From positions 62,001-126,000 of the forward strand of contig NZ_BOQP01000022.1 of NCBI RefSeq assembly GCF_018332715.1: a stretch of DNA of 64,000 nt, written 5' to 3'. Below are positions 33,315-42,224 of this stretch, one piece after another. Both the position numbers and the translations under genes were made by a program. Every line of letters starts with the position of its first letter. The stretch's first letter is position 1. The DNA comes from Winogradskya consettensis. Lineage in GTDB: Bacteria > Actinomycetota > Actinomycetes > Mycobacteriales > Micromonosporaceae. Below the pieces are notes generated by a model. That model saw only the letters and a list, made by a program, of their open reading frames with translations, was not told the origin of the DNA and did no database searches.

Positions 33315-34454
33315 TCAGGAACCGTTCTTCAGGAAGTCGGGCACGTCGACGTCGTCGAAGAGCACCCGGCGCGGCGGCGGGGTCGTGGCCGCCGGCTGGT
33401 TCGAGGACTGGCTGACCGGCGCGGGCACGCTGGGCGTGGACGCGGGCGGCGAGGACGGCTGCGGGACGACCTTGCGGGCCGGCGCCTCGGTCGGCTTGTA
33501 CGAGGGGGTGCCCCCGTCGAAGCCGGCGGCGATCACGGTGACCCGGACCTCGTCACCCAGCGCGTCGTCGATGACCGCGCCGAAGATGATGTTGGCGTCG
33601 GGGTGCGCCGCGTCGGTGACTAGCTGCGCCGCGTCGTTGATCTCGAACAGGCCCAGGTCGGAGCCGCCGGCGATGGAGAGCAGCACGCCGCGGGCGCCGT
33701 CCATGCTCTGCTCCAGCAGCGGGCTGGAGATCGCCTTCTCGGCCGCCTCGACCGCACGGTTGTCGCCACGGGCGCTACCGATGCCCATGAGGGCGCTGCC
33801 GGCGCCGCTCATGACGCTCTTGACGTCGGCGAAGTCCAGGTTGATCAGACCCGGGGTCGTGATCAGGTCGGTGATGCCCTGGACGCCGGAGAGCAGCACC
33901 TGGTCGGCCTGGCGGAAGGCGTCCATCATGCTGATGCCGCGGTCGCCGAGCGCGAGCAGCCGGTCGTTCGGGATCACGATGAGCGTGTCGCACTGGTTGC
34001 GCAACTCGTCGATGCCCTGCTCGGCCTGGACCTGGCGGCGCTTGCCCTCGAACGAGAACGGCCGGGTGACCACGCCGATGGTGAGCGCACCGAGCTTGCG
34101 GGCGATGTTGGCGACGACGGGTGCGCCACCGGTGCCGGTGCCGCCGCCCTCGCCGCAGGTCACGAACACCATGTCGGCGCCCTTGAGGACCTCTTCGATC
34201 TCGTCGCGGTGGTCCTCGGCGGCGTTCTTGCCGACCTCGGGCTGCGCGCCGGCGCCGAGGCCCCGGGTGAGCTCCCGGCCGACGTCGAGCTTGACGTCGG
34301 CATCGGACATCAGCAGGGCCTGGGCATCGGTGTTGATCGCGATGAACTCGACTCCCTTGAGTCCCACCTCGATCATGCGGTTGACGGCATTGACGCCGCC
34401 ACCGCCGATTCCCACGACCTTGATCACCGCGAGATAGTTGTGCGGAGGTGTCAT
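33315..34454 (-). CDS. ftsZ: Cell division GTPase FtsZ
   Basis: 379 residues from the ATG at 34454 (MTPPHNYLAVIKVVGIGGGG). The tubulin signature GGGTGTG is in VTCGEGGGTGTGGAPVVA. The T7 catalytic loop (GLINLDFADVKSVM) is intact. A Pro/Ser linker leads to the C-terminal peptide FDDVDVPDFLKN that binds SepF/FtsW. It polymerises into the Z-ring in the cytoplasm. A consensus-like promoter lies ~110-140 bases upstream, so it can be transcribed separately from ftsQ, which is followed by its own terminator. Upstream frame to 34565 is excluded as leader. Confidence 0.98.
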   Translation of the reverse strand: MTPPHNYLAVIKVVGIGGGGVNAVNRMIEVGLKGVEFIAINTDAQALLMSDADVKLDVGRELTRGLGAGAQPEVGKNAAEDHRDEIEEVLKGADMVFVTCGEGGGTGTGGAPVVANIARKLGALTIGVVTRPFSFEGKRRQVQAEQGIDELRNQCDTLIVIPNDRLLALGDRGISMMDAFRQADQVLLSGVQGITDLITTPGLINLDFADVKSVMSGAGSALMGIGSARGDNRAVEAAEKAISSPLLEQSMDGARGVLLSIAGGSDLGLFEINDAAQLVTDAAHPDANIIFGAVIDDALGDEVRVTVIAAGFDGGTPSYKPTEAPARKVVPQPSSPPASTPSVPAPVSQSSNQPAATTPPPRRVLFDDVDVPDFLKNGS

Positions 34455-34565
34455 CGGGTTCAGCCTTCCCTTCCAGGGTTTTCGGACGTCGAGGGCCCCA
34501 GCGGTCCCGATGGAACCGCCTTCAGCGTCCGCTCTCCGTACAAGGGAGGGCGAGGAAACCCTCAC

Positions 34566-34594
34566 CCTCTACTAGAGGCTTAGAGTTATGTCAA
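34566..34594 (-). promoter_or_regulatory. Putative ftsZ promoter
   Basis: Reading leftward, a perfect -35 TTGACA (34594-34589), a 17-base spacer and TAGAGG (34571-34566) precede ftsZ by about 110 bases. This is one of the few consensus -35 boxes visible in the window. Confidence 0.6.
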
Positions 34595-34614
34595 CTACTC
34601 AACCTCAATGGGCA

Positions 34615-34675
34615 ACGTAAGCGGACGTGTCGCCCGATCCAAGGACCAACGCGGCGTGTCGGCGTCCGCTTACGT
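34615..34675. repeat. 12-bp inverted repeat upstream of ftsZ
   Basis: ACGTAAGCGGAC at 34615-34626 is exactly inverted at 34664-34675, with 37 bases between. It lies just upstream of the ftsZ promoter and downstream of the ftsQ terminator, a position suited to a regulator-binding pair or a looped structure. The binding protein is unknown. Confidence 0.6.
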
Positions 34676-34703
34676 GGCGAGTATCCGACTCAGCCGTAAC
34701 CTA

Positions 34704-34735
34704 GGACAGAATGTGCCGTTTGGCGCACTCTGTCC
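34704..34735 (-). terminator. Terminator after ftsQ
   Basis: GGACAGAATGTGCC (34704-34717) pairs with GGCGCACTCTGTCC (34722-34735) with two G-U-type positions and a GTTT loop, 27 bases beyond the ftsQ stop. It separates the mur/ftsQ transcript from ftsZ. Confidence 0.65.
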
Positions 34736-34762
34736 GGTTGGCGGCGGCCACCGGACCCCGGA

Positions 34763-35530
34763 TCAGCGAATCGTCACCACAGTGGGCGCGCTCACATCGA
34801 TCGTGTCCCCCTCGCGCTTCAGCAGTGCCGTGGCGACCTGCGCCTTGGTCTCGCTCTGGGTCTCGTCGCCCCAGATGATCTTCCTGCCCTTGCGCAACCC
34901 CAGCTCCACCTGGGCCGGCGCCGGCACCGAGATCGAGAGCACCTGCTCGCGCAGCTCGTCGGTGAGCGAGCCGAGCACGACCAGCGCGGAGCGGGTGTTG
35001 ATGTCCTTCGGACCGGGCCGGGCGAGGTTCGCCACCGGCATCCCCGACGGCCGTTCGGCGACCGTCCGGAACGCGACCCCCGCCGCGTCGATCAGCGAGA
35101 ATTCCTGGCCGACGGGTACGGCAGCCACAGCCGTACGCTCCACGACCTGCACCTCCACGGTGGCGGGCCACGAGCGCGACACGATCGCCCGCTCGACGGC
35201 CGGCAGCGCCTGCACCCGGCCCCGGATGGCGTCCAGGTCCACCCGGGCGAGGGGCTCGTTCATGCGTACGGCGGCAGCGTCCTCGACCTGCGACGGCTCG
35301 AGCGTGTCCGTGCCGACCACCTGCACCGCGCGCACGCCCAGCACGGACGTCGCGTAGACCATCCAGGTCAGCCCGCCGAGCACCAGCACCACACCGAGCG
35401 CGACGGCCCAGGGCAGCGCGGCACGCATCCGGCGTTGCCGGGCGCGCGCCATGAACCGCCGCACCGACGGTGGCACTGCGTCGGTATCCGCGCGCACCAG
35501 CCGCCAGTTACGGCCGCCCCCGTCAGTCAT
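34763..35530 (-). CDS. ftsQ: Cell division protein FtsQ
   Basis: 255 residues. A basic cytosolic N-terminus, one transmembrane helix at ~40-62 (WAVALGVVLVLGGLTWMVYA), then the POTRA domain (VLGVRAVQVVGTDTLEPSQV ... PAVERAIVSRSWPATVEVQV) and the FtsQ beta domain. It links early and late division proteins through FtsL/FtsB at the septum. It lies 29 bases after murC in the usual dcw order. Confidence 0.94.
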   Translation of the reverse strand: MTDGGGRNWRLVRADTDAVPPSVRRFMARARQRRMRAALPWAVALGVVLVLGGLTWMVYATSVLGVRAVQVVGTDTLEPSQVEDAAAVRMNEPLARVDLDAIRGRVQALPAVERAIVSRSWPATVEVQVVERTAVAAVPVGQEFSLIDAAGVAFRTVAERPSGMPVANLARPGPKDINTRSALVVLGSLTDELREQVLSISVPAPAQVELGLRKGRKIIWGDETQSETKAQVATALLKREGDTIDVSAPTVVTIR

Positions 35531-35559
35531 CCGGCCCCCCGGTCAGCGATATGGACAGG

Positions 35560-36978
35560 TCAGCTCTCGGAGAGGGCCACCAGCAGCTCGTCACCCATCA
35601 GCGAGATCGGCGGCGCGCCCATGGTGACGACCACGTCGCCCGGCCGGCTGCGCCGCACCACCTCGGCGGGCACGTCCTCCCAGGACGGCACGAAGATCTT
35701 GTGCTCGTCGCCGAGTTCGATCGCCGCGGTCAGCGCGACGCCGCCCTCGCCGGGCCCGCGGGTCTCCCCCGGCCCGAAGACCTCCATCACGATCACCTCG
35801 TCGGCGATCGCCAGCCCCTCGGCCAGCTCGGCCTGCAGGTCCCGGGTGCGATAGACGCGGTACGGCTGGAAGACCACGACCAGCCGCCCGTCGCCGGCCA
35901 CCTCACGCAGGGTGCGCAGCGCGGCCTTGACCGAGGTCGGGTGGTACGCGTACTCGTCGTAGACGCGCACGCCCGCGACCGTGCCCTTGCGCTCGAAGCG
36001 GCGCCGGACTCCCGGGAACGACGCGAGCGCCTCGGTGATCTTGTCGAGCGGCAGGCCAAGCCGCAGCGCGGTCAGCACGGCGGCGGCGCTGTTCAGCCCC
36101 ATGAGCCGCCCGGGCAGCGCCAGCACGATCTCGCCGAGCGGCTTGCCGTCGAGCCAGCCCTGGTAGCGGACACCCTGAACGGAGGTGACGACGTCGGTGA
36201 TGCGGAGGTCGGCGCCTTCGCTCTCGCCGTACGTGTAGACGGTCCTGCCCTTGGCCCTGAGCCCGGCGATGAGCTCCTGGACGCCCTCGTCGTCGGCGCA
36301 GGTGACCACGAAGCCGTCGGGATCGGTGAGCTCGGCGAACTCCAGGAAGCCGGCCTTGAGCCCGTCGAGGTCGCCCCAGTTGTTGAGGTGGTCGCCCTCG
36401 ATGTTGGTGATGATCGCGACGTGCGGCCGGTAGATGAGGAACGACTTGTCGTGCTCGTCGGCCTCCGCCACGAAGTAGGAACCGGAGCCGTGGTGGCCGT
36501 TGGAGCCGGCCGCGGAGATCTCGCCGCCGATCACGAACGACGGGTCCTCTCCGGCGTGCTGCAGGACCACGGTCATGATCGACGTGGTGGTCGTCTTGCC
36601 GTGCGTGCCGGCCACCGCGATCGTCCTGCGGCCGGTCATCGCGGCGGCGAGCGCCTCCGAGCGGTGCAGGATCCGCAGCCCCCGGCGGCGGGCCTCGGCA
36701 AGCTCGACGTGCTCGAACGGGATCGCGGTGGAGTAGACGACCGTGTCGACGCCGTCGAGGTTCGACGCCTCGTGGGTCATGTGCACCGTGCCGCCGAGCG
36801 CGCGCAGCGCGGCCAGCGTGGGCCATTCGCGCAGCTCGCTGCCGGAGACCGGGATGCCCCGGGTGAGCAGCAGGCGGGCCAGGCCACCCATGCCGACGCC
36901 ACCGATGCCGATGAGGTGCACCGCGCCGAGGTCCTCGGCGGTCGTCCCGCCGGCCGGCTTCAGGTCCGCCGTGTTCAC
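35560..36978 (-). CDS. murC: UDP-N-acetylmuramate-L-alanine ligase
   Basis: 472 residues from GTG at 36978, chosen because GGGGAG precedes it at ribosome-site distance; a GTG at 36993 is an alternative. HLIGIGGVGMGGLARLLL is the UDP-binding N-domain, VAGTHGKTTTTSIM the ATP P-loop, and DEYAYHPTSVKAAL the C-domain motif. It adds L-Ala to UDP-MurNAc in the cytoplasm. It lies 34 bases after murG in the mur operon. Confidence 0.96.
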   Translation of the reverse strand: MNTADLKPAGGTTAEDLGAVHLIGIGGVGMGGLARLLLTRGIPVSGSELREWPTLAALRALGGTVHMTHEASNLDGVDTVVYSTAIPFEHVELAEARRRGLRILHRSEALAAAMTGRRTIAVAGTHGKTTTTSIMTVVLQHAGEDPSFVIGGEISAAGSNGHHGSGSYFVAEADEHDKSFLIYRPHVAIITNIEGDHLNNWGDLDGLKAGFLEFAELTDPDGFVVTCADDEGVQELIAGLRAKGRTVYTYGESEGADLRITDVVTSVQGVRYQGWLDGKPLGEIVLALPGRLMGLNSAAAVLTALRLGLPLDKITEALASFPGVRRRFERKGTVAGVRVYDEYAYHPTSVKAALRTLREVAGDGRLVVVFQPYRVYRTRDLQAELAEGLAIADEVIVMEVFGPGETRGPGEGGVALTAAIELGDEHKIFVPSWEDVPAEVVRRSRPGDVVVTMGAPPISLMGDELLVALSES

Positions 36979-37012
36979 TGAGTCTCTCCCCACCTAGAAA
37001 ATCCAAAGATCG

Positions 37013-38122
37013 TCATCGGGCAACCGCTTCGCAGACGAAGTCCAGCAGCGCCTCGTCGCCGTCACGGCGGCCGTACGCCCCCGCGGCGGCGCCCATCGTC
37101 GCGAGCCGCTGCGGGTCGCGGGCGAGCGGGATGATCGTCCGCTCGATCCACTCCGGTGTCAGCTCGGCATTGTCCACGAGCAGGCCGCCGCCGGACTCGA
37201 CGACGGGCAGCGCGTTGCGCTTCTGTTCCTGGTTGCTGTGCGGATAGGGCACGTAGACGGCGGGCATGCCGATCGCCGTCGTCTCCGCAACCGTGATCGC
37301 GCCGCCGCGGCACAGCATCAGGTCCGCGGCGGCATAACCGAGCTGCATGTCCGAGAGGTACGGCACCACCTCGTAGGGCACCGGCAGGTCGCTGGGCACC
37401 TCGAACGGGTCGTTGCGCCCGCCCTGCACGTGCAGCACCTGGATGCCCGCGTGGGCGAGCTTCTTCGCCGCGCCGGCGACCGCGAGGTTGATCGACCGGG
37501 CGCCGGACGAGCCGCCGGAGACGAAGAGCACCGGCAGGTCGGGGCGCAGGCCGAAGTGGGCGAGCGCCTGCGGGCGCAGGGCCGCGCGGTCCATCCGGGC
37601 GATAGCCGTACGCAGCGGCACGCCGACCACCTTGGCATCGCGCAACGACTCGGCGGCAGCCGGCTGGCCCGGGAAGCCGACCGCGATGTTCTTCGTGAAC
37701 CGCATGCCCATCCGGTTGGCCACACCCGGGGGGACGTTCACCTCGTGGATGACGATGGGCAGCTCACGCCGCCACGCCGCCAGATAGGCGGGGACCGACA
37801 CGTAGCCACCGAAGCCGACCACCACGTCCGCCTTGACCTCGTCGAGGATCAGGCCGGCCGCGTGCGCGGACCTGTACATCCGGTCCGGGGTGCGCAGCAG
37901 GTTCAGGTTGACCGAACGCGGGAGCTGGAACGCCGGGATGACCCGCAGGTCGTACCCCGCCGGCGGGATGAGCTCGTTCTCCATGCCCTTGGGGCTGCCG
38001 AGGGTGGTGATCCGCACCTCGGGGAAGTGCCGGCGCAACGCATCGGCGAAGGCGAGCAGCGGATAGATGTGACCGCCTGTGCCTCCCCCGGCGAGCACGA
38101 CCGACCGCAGCGTACCCATCAC
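37013..38122 (-). CDS. murG: UDP-GlcNAc:lipid I N-acetylglucosaminyltransferase
   Basis: 369 residues, GT28 family. LAGGGTGGHIYPLLAFADAL is the N-terminal glycine loop, GFGGYVSVPAYLAAW the second, and LFVSGGSSGARSINLAV plus CRGGAITVAETTAIGMPAVY form the donor-binding C-domain. It turns lipid I into lipid II on the inner membrane face. The second ATG (38119) is an equally possible start. Confidence 0.96.
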   Translation of the reverse strand: MMGTLRSVVLAGGGTGGHIYPLLAFADALRRHFPEVRITTLGSPKGMENELIPPAGYDLRVIPAFQLPRSVNLNLLRTPDRMYRSAHAAGLILDEVKADVVVGFGGYVSVPAYLAAWRRELPIVIHEVNVPPGVANRMGMRFTKNIAVGFPGQPAAAESLRDAKVVGVPLRTAIARMDRAALRPQALAHFGLRPDLPVLFVSGGSSGARSINLAVAGAAKKLAHAGIQVLHVQGGRNDPFEVPSDLPVPYEVVPYLSDMQLGYAAADLMLCRGGAITVAETTAIGMPAVYVPYPHSNQEQKRNALPVVESGGGLLVDNAELTPEWIERTIIPLARDPQRLATMGAAAGAYGRRDGDEALLDFVCEAVAR

Positions 38123-38178
38123 CTGCTCCTAACCCGTCCGACCGCCCCGCCCGACCGCCCTCAGAAGGACCGAGGACG

Positions 38179-39648
38179 CTATCTCCCCCGCGGTGCCCGG
38201 TTGCCCGGTCGTTGGGCAGATGGGCGCGACGGACCCGGCCGCCGCGGCGGGGGGAGCGGCGGCAGCGGGGCCCAGACTAGCCGTACCCATCGCGACGACG
38301 GACGGGCGTGCAGGGCCCGAGCGGCGTCGGGCTCCGCGCGGGCGCACGAGGCCAGGATGCCGAGCGCCGCCATGGTGACGGTGAGTGCGCTGCCACCTGC
38401 GGAGATGAGCGGGAGCGGCACACCGGTCAGCGGGATCAGGCCGATCACACCGCCCATGTTGATGACCGCCTGGGCGACGAGCCAGGTCGTGATCGCCGTC
38501 GCGGCCAGCCGGCGCCACGGGTCCTCGACCCGGCGCGCGATCCGGAAACCGGTGTAGGCGAGCACGGCGAACAGCACCGCGATCACCATGCAGCCGACCA
38601 CGCCGAGCTCCTCGGCGACCACGGCGTAGATGAAGTCGTTGTCGGCGGCCGGCAGCCAGTTCCACTTGAGTGCACCCTTGCCGAGGCCGACGCCGAACCA
38701 GCCGCCCTCGTAGATGGCCGACCGGGCCTGCAGGATCTGATAGCAGAGGTCGAGCGCGCAGTCCTTCGGGGTGTCCAGCCACATCGTGATGCGCAGCAGC
38801 CGGTAGTTGGGCTGGCCGGTGGCGCCGGAGCCCGCTCCCCGGGAGGCCGCCGCGATCAGCAGCCCGATGCCGGCGAGGCCGAGGACGCCGAGCGCCCCGA
38901 AGACCCGCAGCCGCACCCCCGCCGCCCACAGCAGGCCGATGATGAGGGACAGCACCACGAGCATGGTGCCGAGGTCGTTGTAGCCGACCATCACGAACAG
39001 CAGGCCGACGGCGGGGAACAGCGGCATCGACAACTCACGCCAGTACCCCAGTGCCGCGCCCTTGCGGGCGATGATGTCGGCGCCCCAGAGCACCACGCCG
39101 AACTTCACGAACTCGGCGGGCTGCAGGCCGACGGGGCCGATGTAGAGCCAGAGCAGGTCACCGGTCAGCGGGCCGAGCGAGACGGAGCCGTCGCCCGGGT
39201 CCACGGCGAGCACACCGAGCGAACCGAGCCCGCCCAGCAGGTCGAGCACACCGAGCAGCACGACCGCGACGCCGAGGACGTAGACGCCGAGGAAGCGCAG
39301 GGTGCCCGCGGGCAGCCGCTGGCACACCCAGAAGCCCACCAGGCCCAGCACGGCGAAGATCAGCTGGCTGCGGACCGCGCTGAAGGCGTTGCCGTTCGCG
39401 GCGTACGCCTGGACGCTGGTCGCCGAGAACACCATGGTCAGGCCAATGAGCAGCAGCAGACCCGAGCTGGCGATCAGCAGGTAGTACGACGAGAGCGGCC
39501 GCGCCAGCATCCCGTGCACGGCCGGCAGCAGCTGCTGACTGAGCGACTTCGGGCGGACCGGTGCGGGCGCCGGCTGCACGGTGGCAGCCGGCGACACGGT
39601 GACCGTGGTCCGCGACTCGCGCTTGTCCTCCGCCATGCCCACCATCAT
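38179..39648 (-). CDS. ftsW: SEDS-family septal glycosyltransferase FtsW
   Basis: 489 residues from ATG 39648; an in-frame ATG at 39636 is as likely. About ten membrane helices are seen, with SEDS signatures (LQPAEFVKFGVVLWGADII, VMVGYNDLGTMLVVL, DFIYAVVAEELGVVGCMV, PLTGVPLPLISAGGSAL). The catalytic Asp equivalent lies in the large loop before NYRLLRITMWLD. The last ~45 residues are an Arg/Pro-rich cytosolic tail. It polymerises lipid II with FtsI at the septum. The 87-base gap to mraY is where murD normally lies; no murD is present. Confidence 0.95.
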   Translation of the reverse strand: MMVGMAEDKRESRTTVTVSPAATVQPAPAPVRPKSLSQQLLPAVHGMLARPLSSYYLLIASSGLLLLIGLTMVFSATSVQAYAANGNAFSAVRSQLIFAVLGLVGFWVCQRLPAGTLRFLGVYVLGVAVVLLGVLDLLGGLGSLGVLAVDPGDGSVSLGPLTGDLLWLYIGPVGLQPAEFVKFGVVLWGADIIARKGAALGYWRELSMPLFPAVGLLFVMVGYNDLGTMLVVLSLIIGLLWAAGVRLRVFGALGVLGLAGIGLLIAAASRGAGSGATGQPNYRLLRITMWLDTPKDCALDLCYQILQARSAIYEGGWFGVGLGKGALKWNWLPAADNDFIYAVVAEELGVVGCMVIAVLFAVLAYTGFRIARRVEDPWRRLAATAITTWLVAQAVINMGGVIGLIPLTGVPLPLISAGGSALTVTMAALGILASCARAEPDAARALHARPSSRWVRLVWAPLPPLPPPRRPGPSRPSAQRPGNRAPRGR

Positions 39649-39735
39649 GGTGGCGCGACACGCCAGCCCCGGGATGCGGAGCAGGCGTGTCGGAAGAGAT
39701 CTATCCCTCTTTGACCCATGCCCTCTTGAAGCTCG

Positions 39736-40833
39736 CTAGCCCATGATCGCGAGGAAGTCGCTGTAGAACAGGCCGAGACCGATGGCCACACAGATGCCGG
39801 CCACGATCCAGAACCGCACCACGATGTTGACCTCGCTCCACCCGGCGAGCTCGAAGTGGTGCTGCAGCGGCGACATCCGGAAGACGCGCTTACCCGTGGT
39901 CTTGAACGAGATGATCTGGATGACGACCGACATCGTGATGATGACGAAGAGGCCACCGATGATGATCGACAGCAGCGTGGTGCGGGTTGCCATCGCCAGG
40001 CCGCCGATGAGGCCGCCGAGCCCGAGCGCGCCGGTGTCACCCATGAAGATCCGCGCCGGCGAGGTGTTCCACCACAGGAAGCCCACACAGGCCCCCGCCG
40101 CGGCCGCCGCGATCAACGCGACCTCCAGGGGATCTCGCACCTCGTAGCAGTAGCTGCCGGCGTAGTTGTTGTCACCGCACCAATGCCGGTACTGCCAGAA
40201 GCCGATCAGCGCGTACGAGCCGAGCACCAGGATCGACGCGCCCGTCGCGAGACCGTCGAGGCCGTCGGTCAGGTTCACGCCGTTGGACATCGACATGATC
40301 ACGAAGACGAAGACGATGACCGAGCCGACCTTGCCGACGTCGAGGAAGCTGATGTCGCGGATGAACGAGATGTGCTCGCTCGCCACGGTCTGCCCGTTGG
40401 TGCTGGGCACGTAGAGCGCCGCGACGCCGAGGCCACCACCGACCAGGAGCTGGCCGAGCAGCTTGCCCTTCGCGCTCAGGCCGCCCGAGTTGCGCTTGCG
40501 GACCTTGAGGAAGTCGTCCAGGAAGCCGACCGCGCCGCAGAAGACGAACAGGCCCAGCAGCACCAGCGCCGTCATGGTCGGTTTGACCTGGGCGATCTGG
40601 GCCTCGGGCAGCGTGGTCAGGGCGAGGTGCCCGGCAACGTAGGCGAGAACGGTGGCGATGATGAACGCCACCCCGCCCATCGTCGGCGTGCCCTTCTTGC
40701 TCTGGTGGGACGCCGGGCCCAGGGTACGGATCGGCTGCCCGGCCTTCAGCGCGGCGAACACACGGATGGCGACCGGCGTGCCGAACAACGAGATGATGAA
40801 CGCGACCGCAGCCGCGACGATTACTGCCCTCAC
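39736..40833 (-). CDS. mraY: Phospho-N-acetylmuramoyl-pentapeptide transferase
   Basis: 365 residues from GTG at 40833, which shares GTGA with the murF stop. Ten membrane helices are evident. SKKGTPTMGGVAFIIATVLA, FLDDFLKVRKRNSGGLSAKG (catalytic Asp pair) and GVNLTDGLDGLATGASIL are diagnostic, and AGWSEVNIVVRFW ends it. It attaches UDP-MurNAc-pentapeptide to undecaprenyl phosphate to make lipid I. Confidence 0.96.
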   Translation of the reverse strand: MRAVIVAAAVAFIISLFGTPVAIRVFAALKAGQPIRTLGPASHQSKKGTPTMGGVAFIIATVLAYVAGHLALTTLPEAQIAQVKPTMTALVLLGLFVFCGAVGFLDDFLKVRKRNSGGLSAKGKLLGQLLVGGGLGVAALYVPSTNGQTVASEHISFIRDISFLDVGKVGSVIVFVFVIMSMSNGVNLTDGLDGLATGASILVLGSYALIGFWQYRHWCGDNNYAGSYCYEVRDPLEVALIAAAAAGACVGFLWWNTSPARIFMGDTGALGLGGLIGGLAMATRTTLLSIIIGGLFVIITMSVVIQIISFKTTGKRVFRMSPLQHHFELAGWSEVNIVVRFWIVAGICVAIGLGLFYSDFLAIMG

Positions 40834-42224
40834 GGGCTGACCTCCCCAGTGACCGTGCCCGCGCGCAGCGCGTCGGCCACCTTCCACGTCCGGTACCGCG
40901 AACCCTTGACCAGCACGACATCTCCCGGGCGCAGGTCGCCCGTCACCGCCAGGATCGCCTCGGCCTGATCGGCCGCCGCGATCGACTCACCCTTCCATTC
41001 CGGTACGCCCGCGGCCCCGTCGAGCACCGCCGCCGCCTCGGCCACCGCGACGAGCCGGTGCACCCCCAGCTCCGCGGCGAGCCGCCCGACCTCCTCGTGC
41101 CCGGCCACCTCCTGATCGCCCAGCTCGGCCATGTAACCCAGCACCGCGATCGTGCGGCCGCCCGCCCCCATGGCGGTCAGCGCGCGCAGGGCGGCGGCCG
41201 TCGACGAGGGGTTGGCGTTGTACGAGTCGTCGATCAGCGTGACGCCGTCCGCCCGCTCCACGACGTCCATCCGGCGGCTCGAGCGGATGCCGACCTCGCC
41301 CAGCGCCTCGGCGACGGCGGCGACCGGCATCCCGGCATCCAGCGCGATCGCCGCGGCGACCAGCGTGTTGGACACCTGGTGGCGGCCGGTGACGGCGAGC
41401 TGCACCGGGGCGCTTCCCGAGCCGGTGACCAGCTCGTACGCCGCCCGGCCCCGGGAATCCAGGGTCACGTGCTCCGCGCGTACCGTCGAAGCCTCTGATT
41501 CTCCGGCCAGGACCACCCGGGCGGCCGTGCGGGACGCCATGGCCGCCACCAGCGGGTCGTCGGCGTTGAGCACCGCGACACCGTCGGCGGGCAGGCTCTC
41601 GACCAGCTCCCCCTTGGCCTGGGCGGTGCCCTCCTTCGACCCGAACTCGCCGATGTGCGCCGCGCCGATGTTCAGCACGGCACCGATGCGGGGCGCCGCG
41701 ATCCCGGCCAGGTAGGCGATGTGCCCGATCCCGCGGGCGCCCATCTCCAGCACCAGGAACCGCGTCTCCGGGGTGGCCTTGAGCACCGTGCACGGGAAAC
41801 CGAGCTCGTTGTTGGGTGACCCGGCCGGCGCCACGGTCTCCCCGAGCCGCGCGAGCAGCTGCCCGATGTAGTCCTTGGTCGTGGTCTTGCCCGACGAACC
41901 GGTCAGGCCCACGACGGTCAGCTCCGGCAGCCGGCCCACGACCTCGTGGGCGAGCTTGGCCAGCGCCGCGAGCTGCTCCTCGACCACGACCCCGGGCTGA
42001 CCCGTGTCGCGGGTGCCGAGGACCGCGGCGGCACCGGCGGCGATCGCGGTGGCGGCGTAGTCGTGGCCGTCGACGTTCTCGCCCTCGAACGCGACGAACA
42101 GGCCCTGCGGCATCGGTGCCCGCGAGTCGTACTCGACCGGTCCGGAGACGATCAGGGCAGGGTCGGCGTTGACGAGACGTCCACCGGTGATCGTGGCGAT
42201 CTCGTCCAGGGTCATGCGGATCAA
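40830..42224 (-). CDS. murF: UDP-N-acetylmuramoyl-tripeptide-D-alanyl-D-alanine ligase
   Basis: 464 residues from TTG 42224 (TTGA overlap with murE); an ATG at 42215 is an alternative start giving MTLDEIATITGGRLV. The ATP P-loop is in VVGLTGSSGKTTTKDYIGQL, the central domain has NNELGFPCTVLKA, and the C-domain has LIDDSYNANPSSTAAALRAL. It adds D-Ala-D-Ala to complete the cytoplasmic pentapeptide precursor. It overlaps mraY by four bases. Confidence 0.95.
   Translation of the reverse strand: MIRMTLDEIATITGGRLVNADPALIVSGPVEYDSRAPMPQGLFVAFEGENVDGHDYAATAIAAGAAAVLGTRDTGQPGVVVEEQLAALAKLAHEVVGRLPELTVVGLTGSSGKTTTKDYIGQLLARLGETVAPAGSPNNELGFPCTVLKATPETRFLVLEMGARGIGHIAYLAGIAAPRIGAVLNIGAAHIGEFGSKEGTAQAKGELVESLPADGVAVLNADDPLVAAMASRTAARVVLAGESEASTVRAEHVTLDSRGRAAYELVTGSGSAPVQLAVTGRHQVSNTLVAAAIALDAGMPVAAVAEALGEVGIRSSRRMDVVERADGVTLIDDSYNANPSSTAAALRALTAMGAGGRTIAVLGYMAELGDQEVAGHEEVGRLAAELGVHRLVAVAEAAAVLDGAAGVPEWKGESIAAADQAEAILAVTGDLRPGDVVLVKGSRYRTWKVADALRAGTVTGEVSP

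Noticed and set aside
39649..39735. murD C-terminal remnant in the mraY-ftsW gap
   Set aside because: One frame gives MGQRGIDLF, faintly like a MurD end, but flanking residues do not match; too weak to call.
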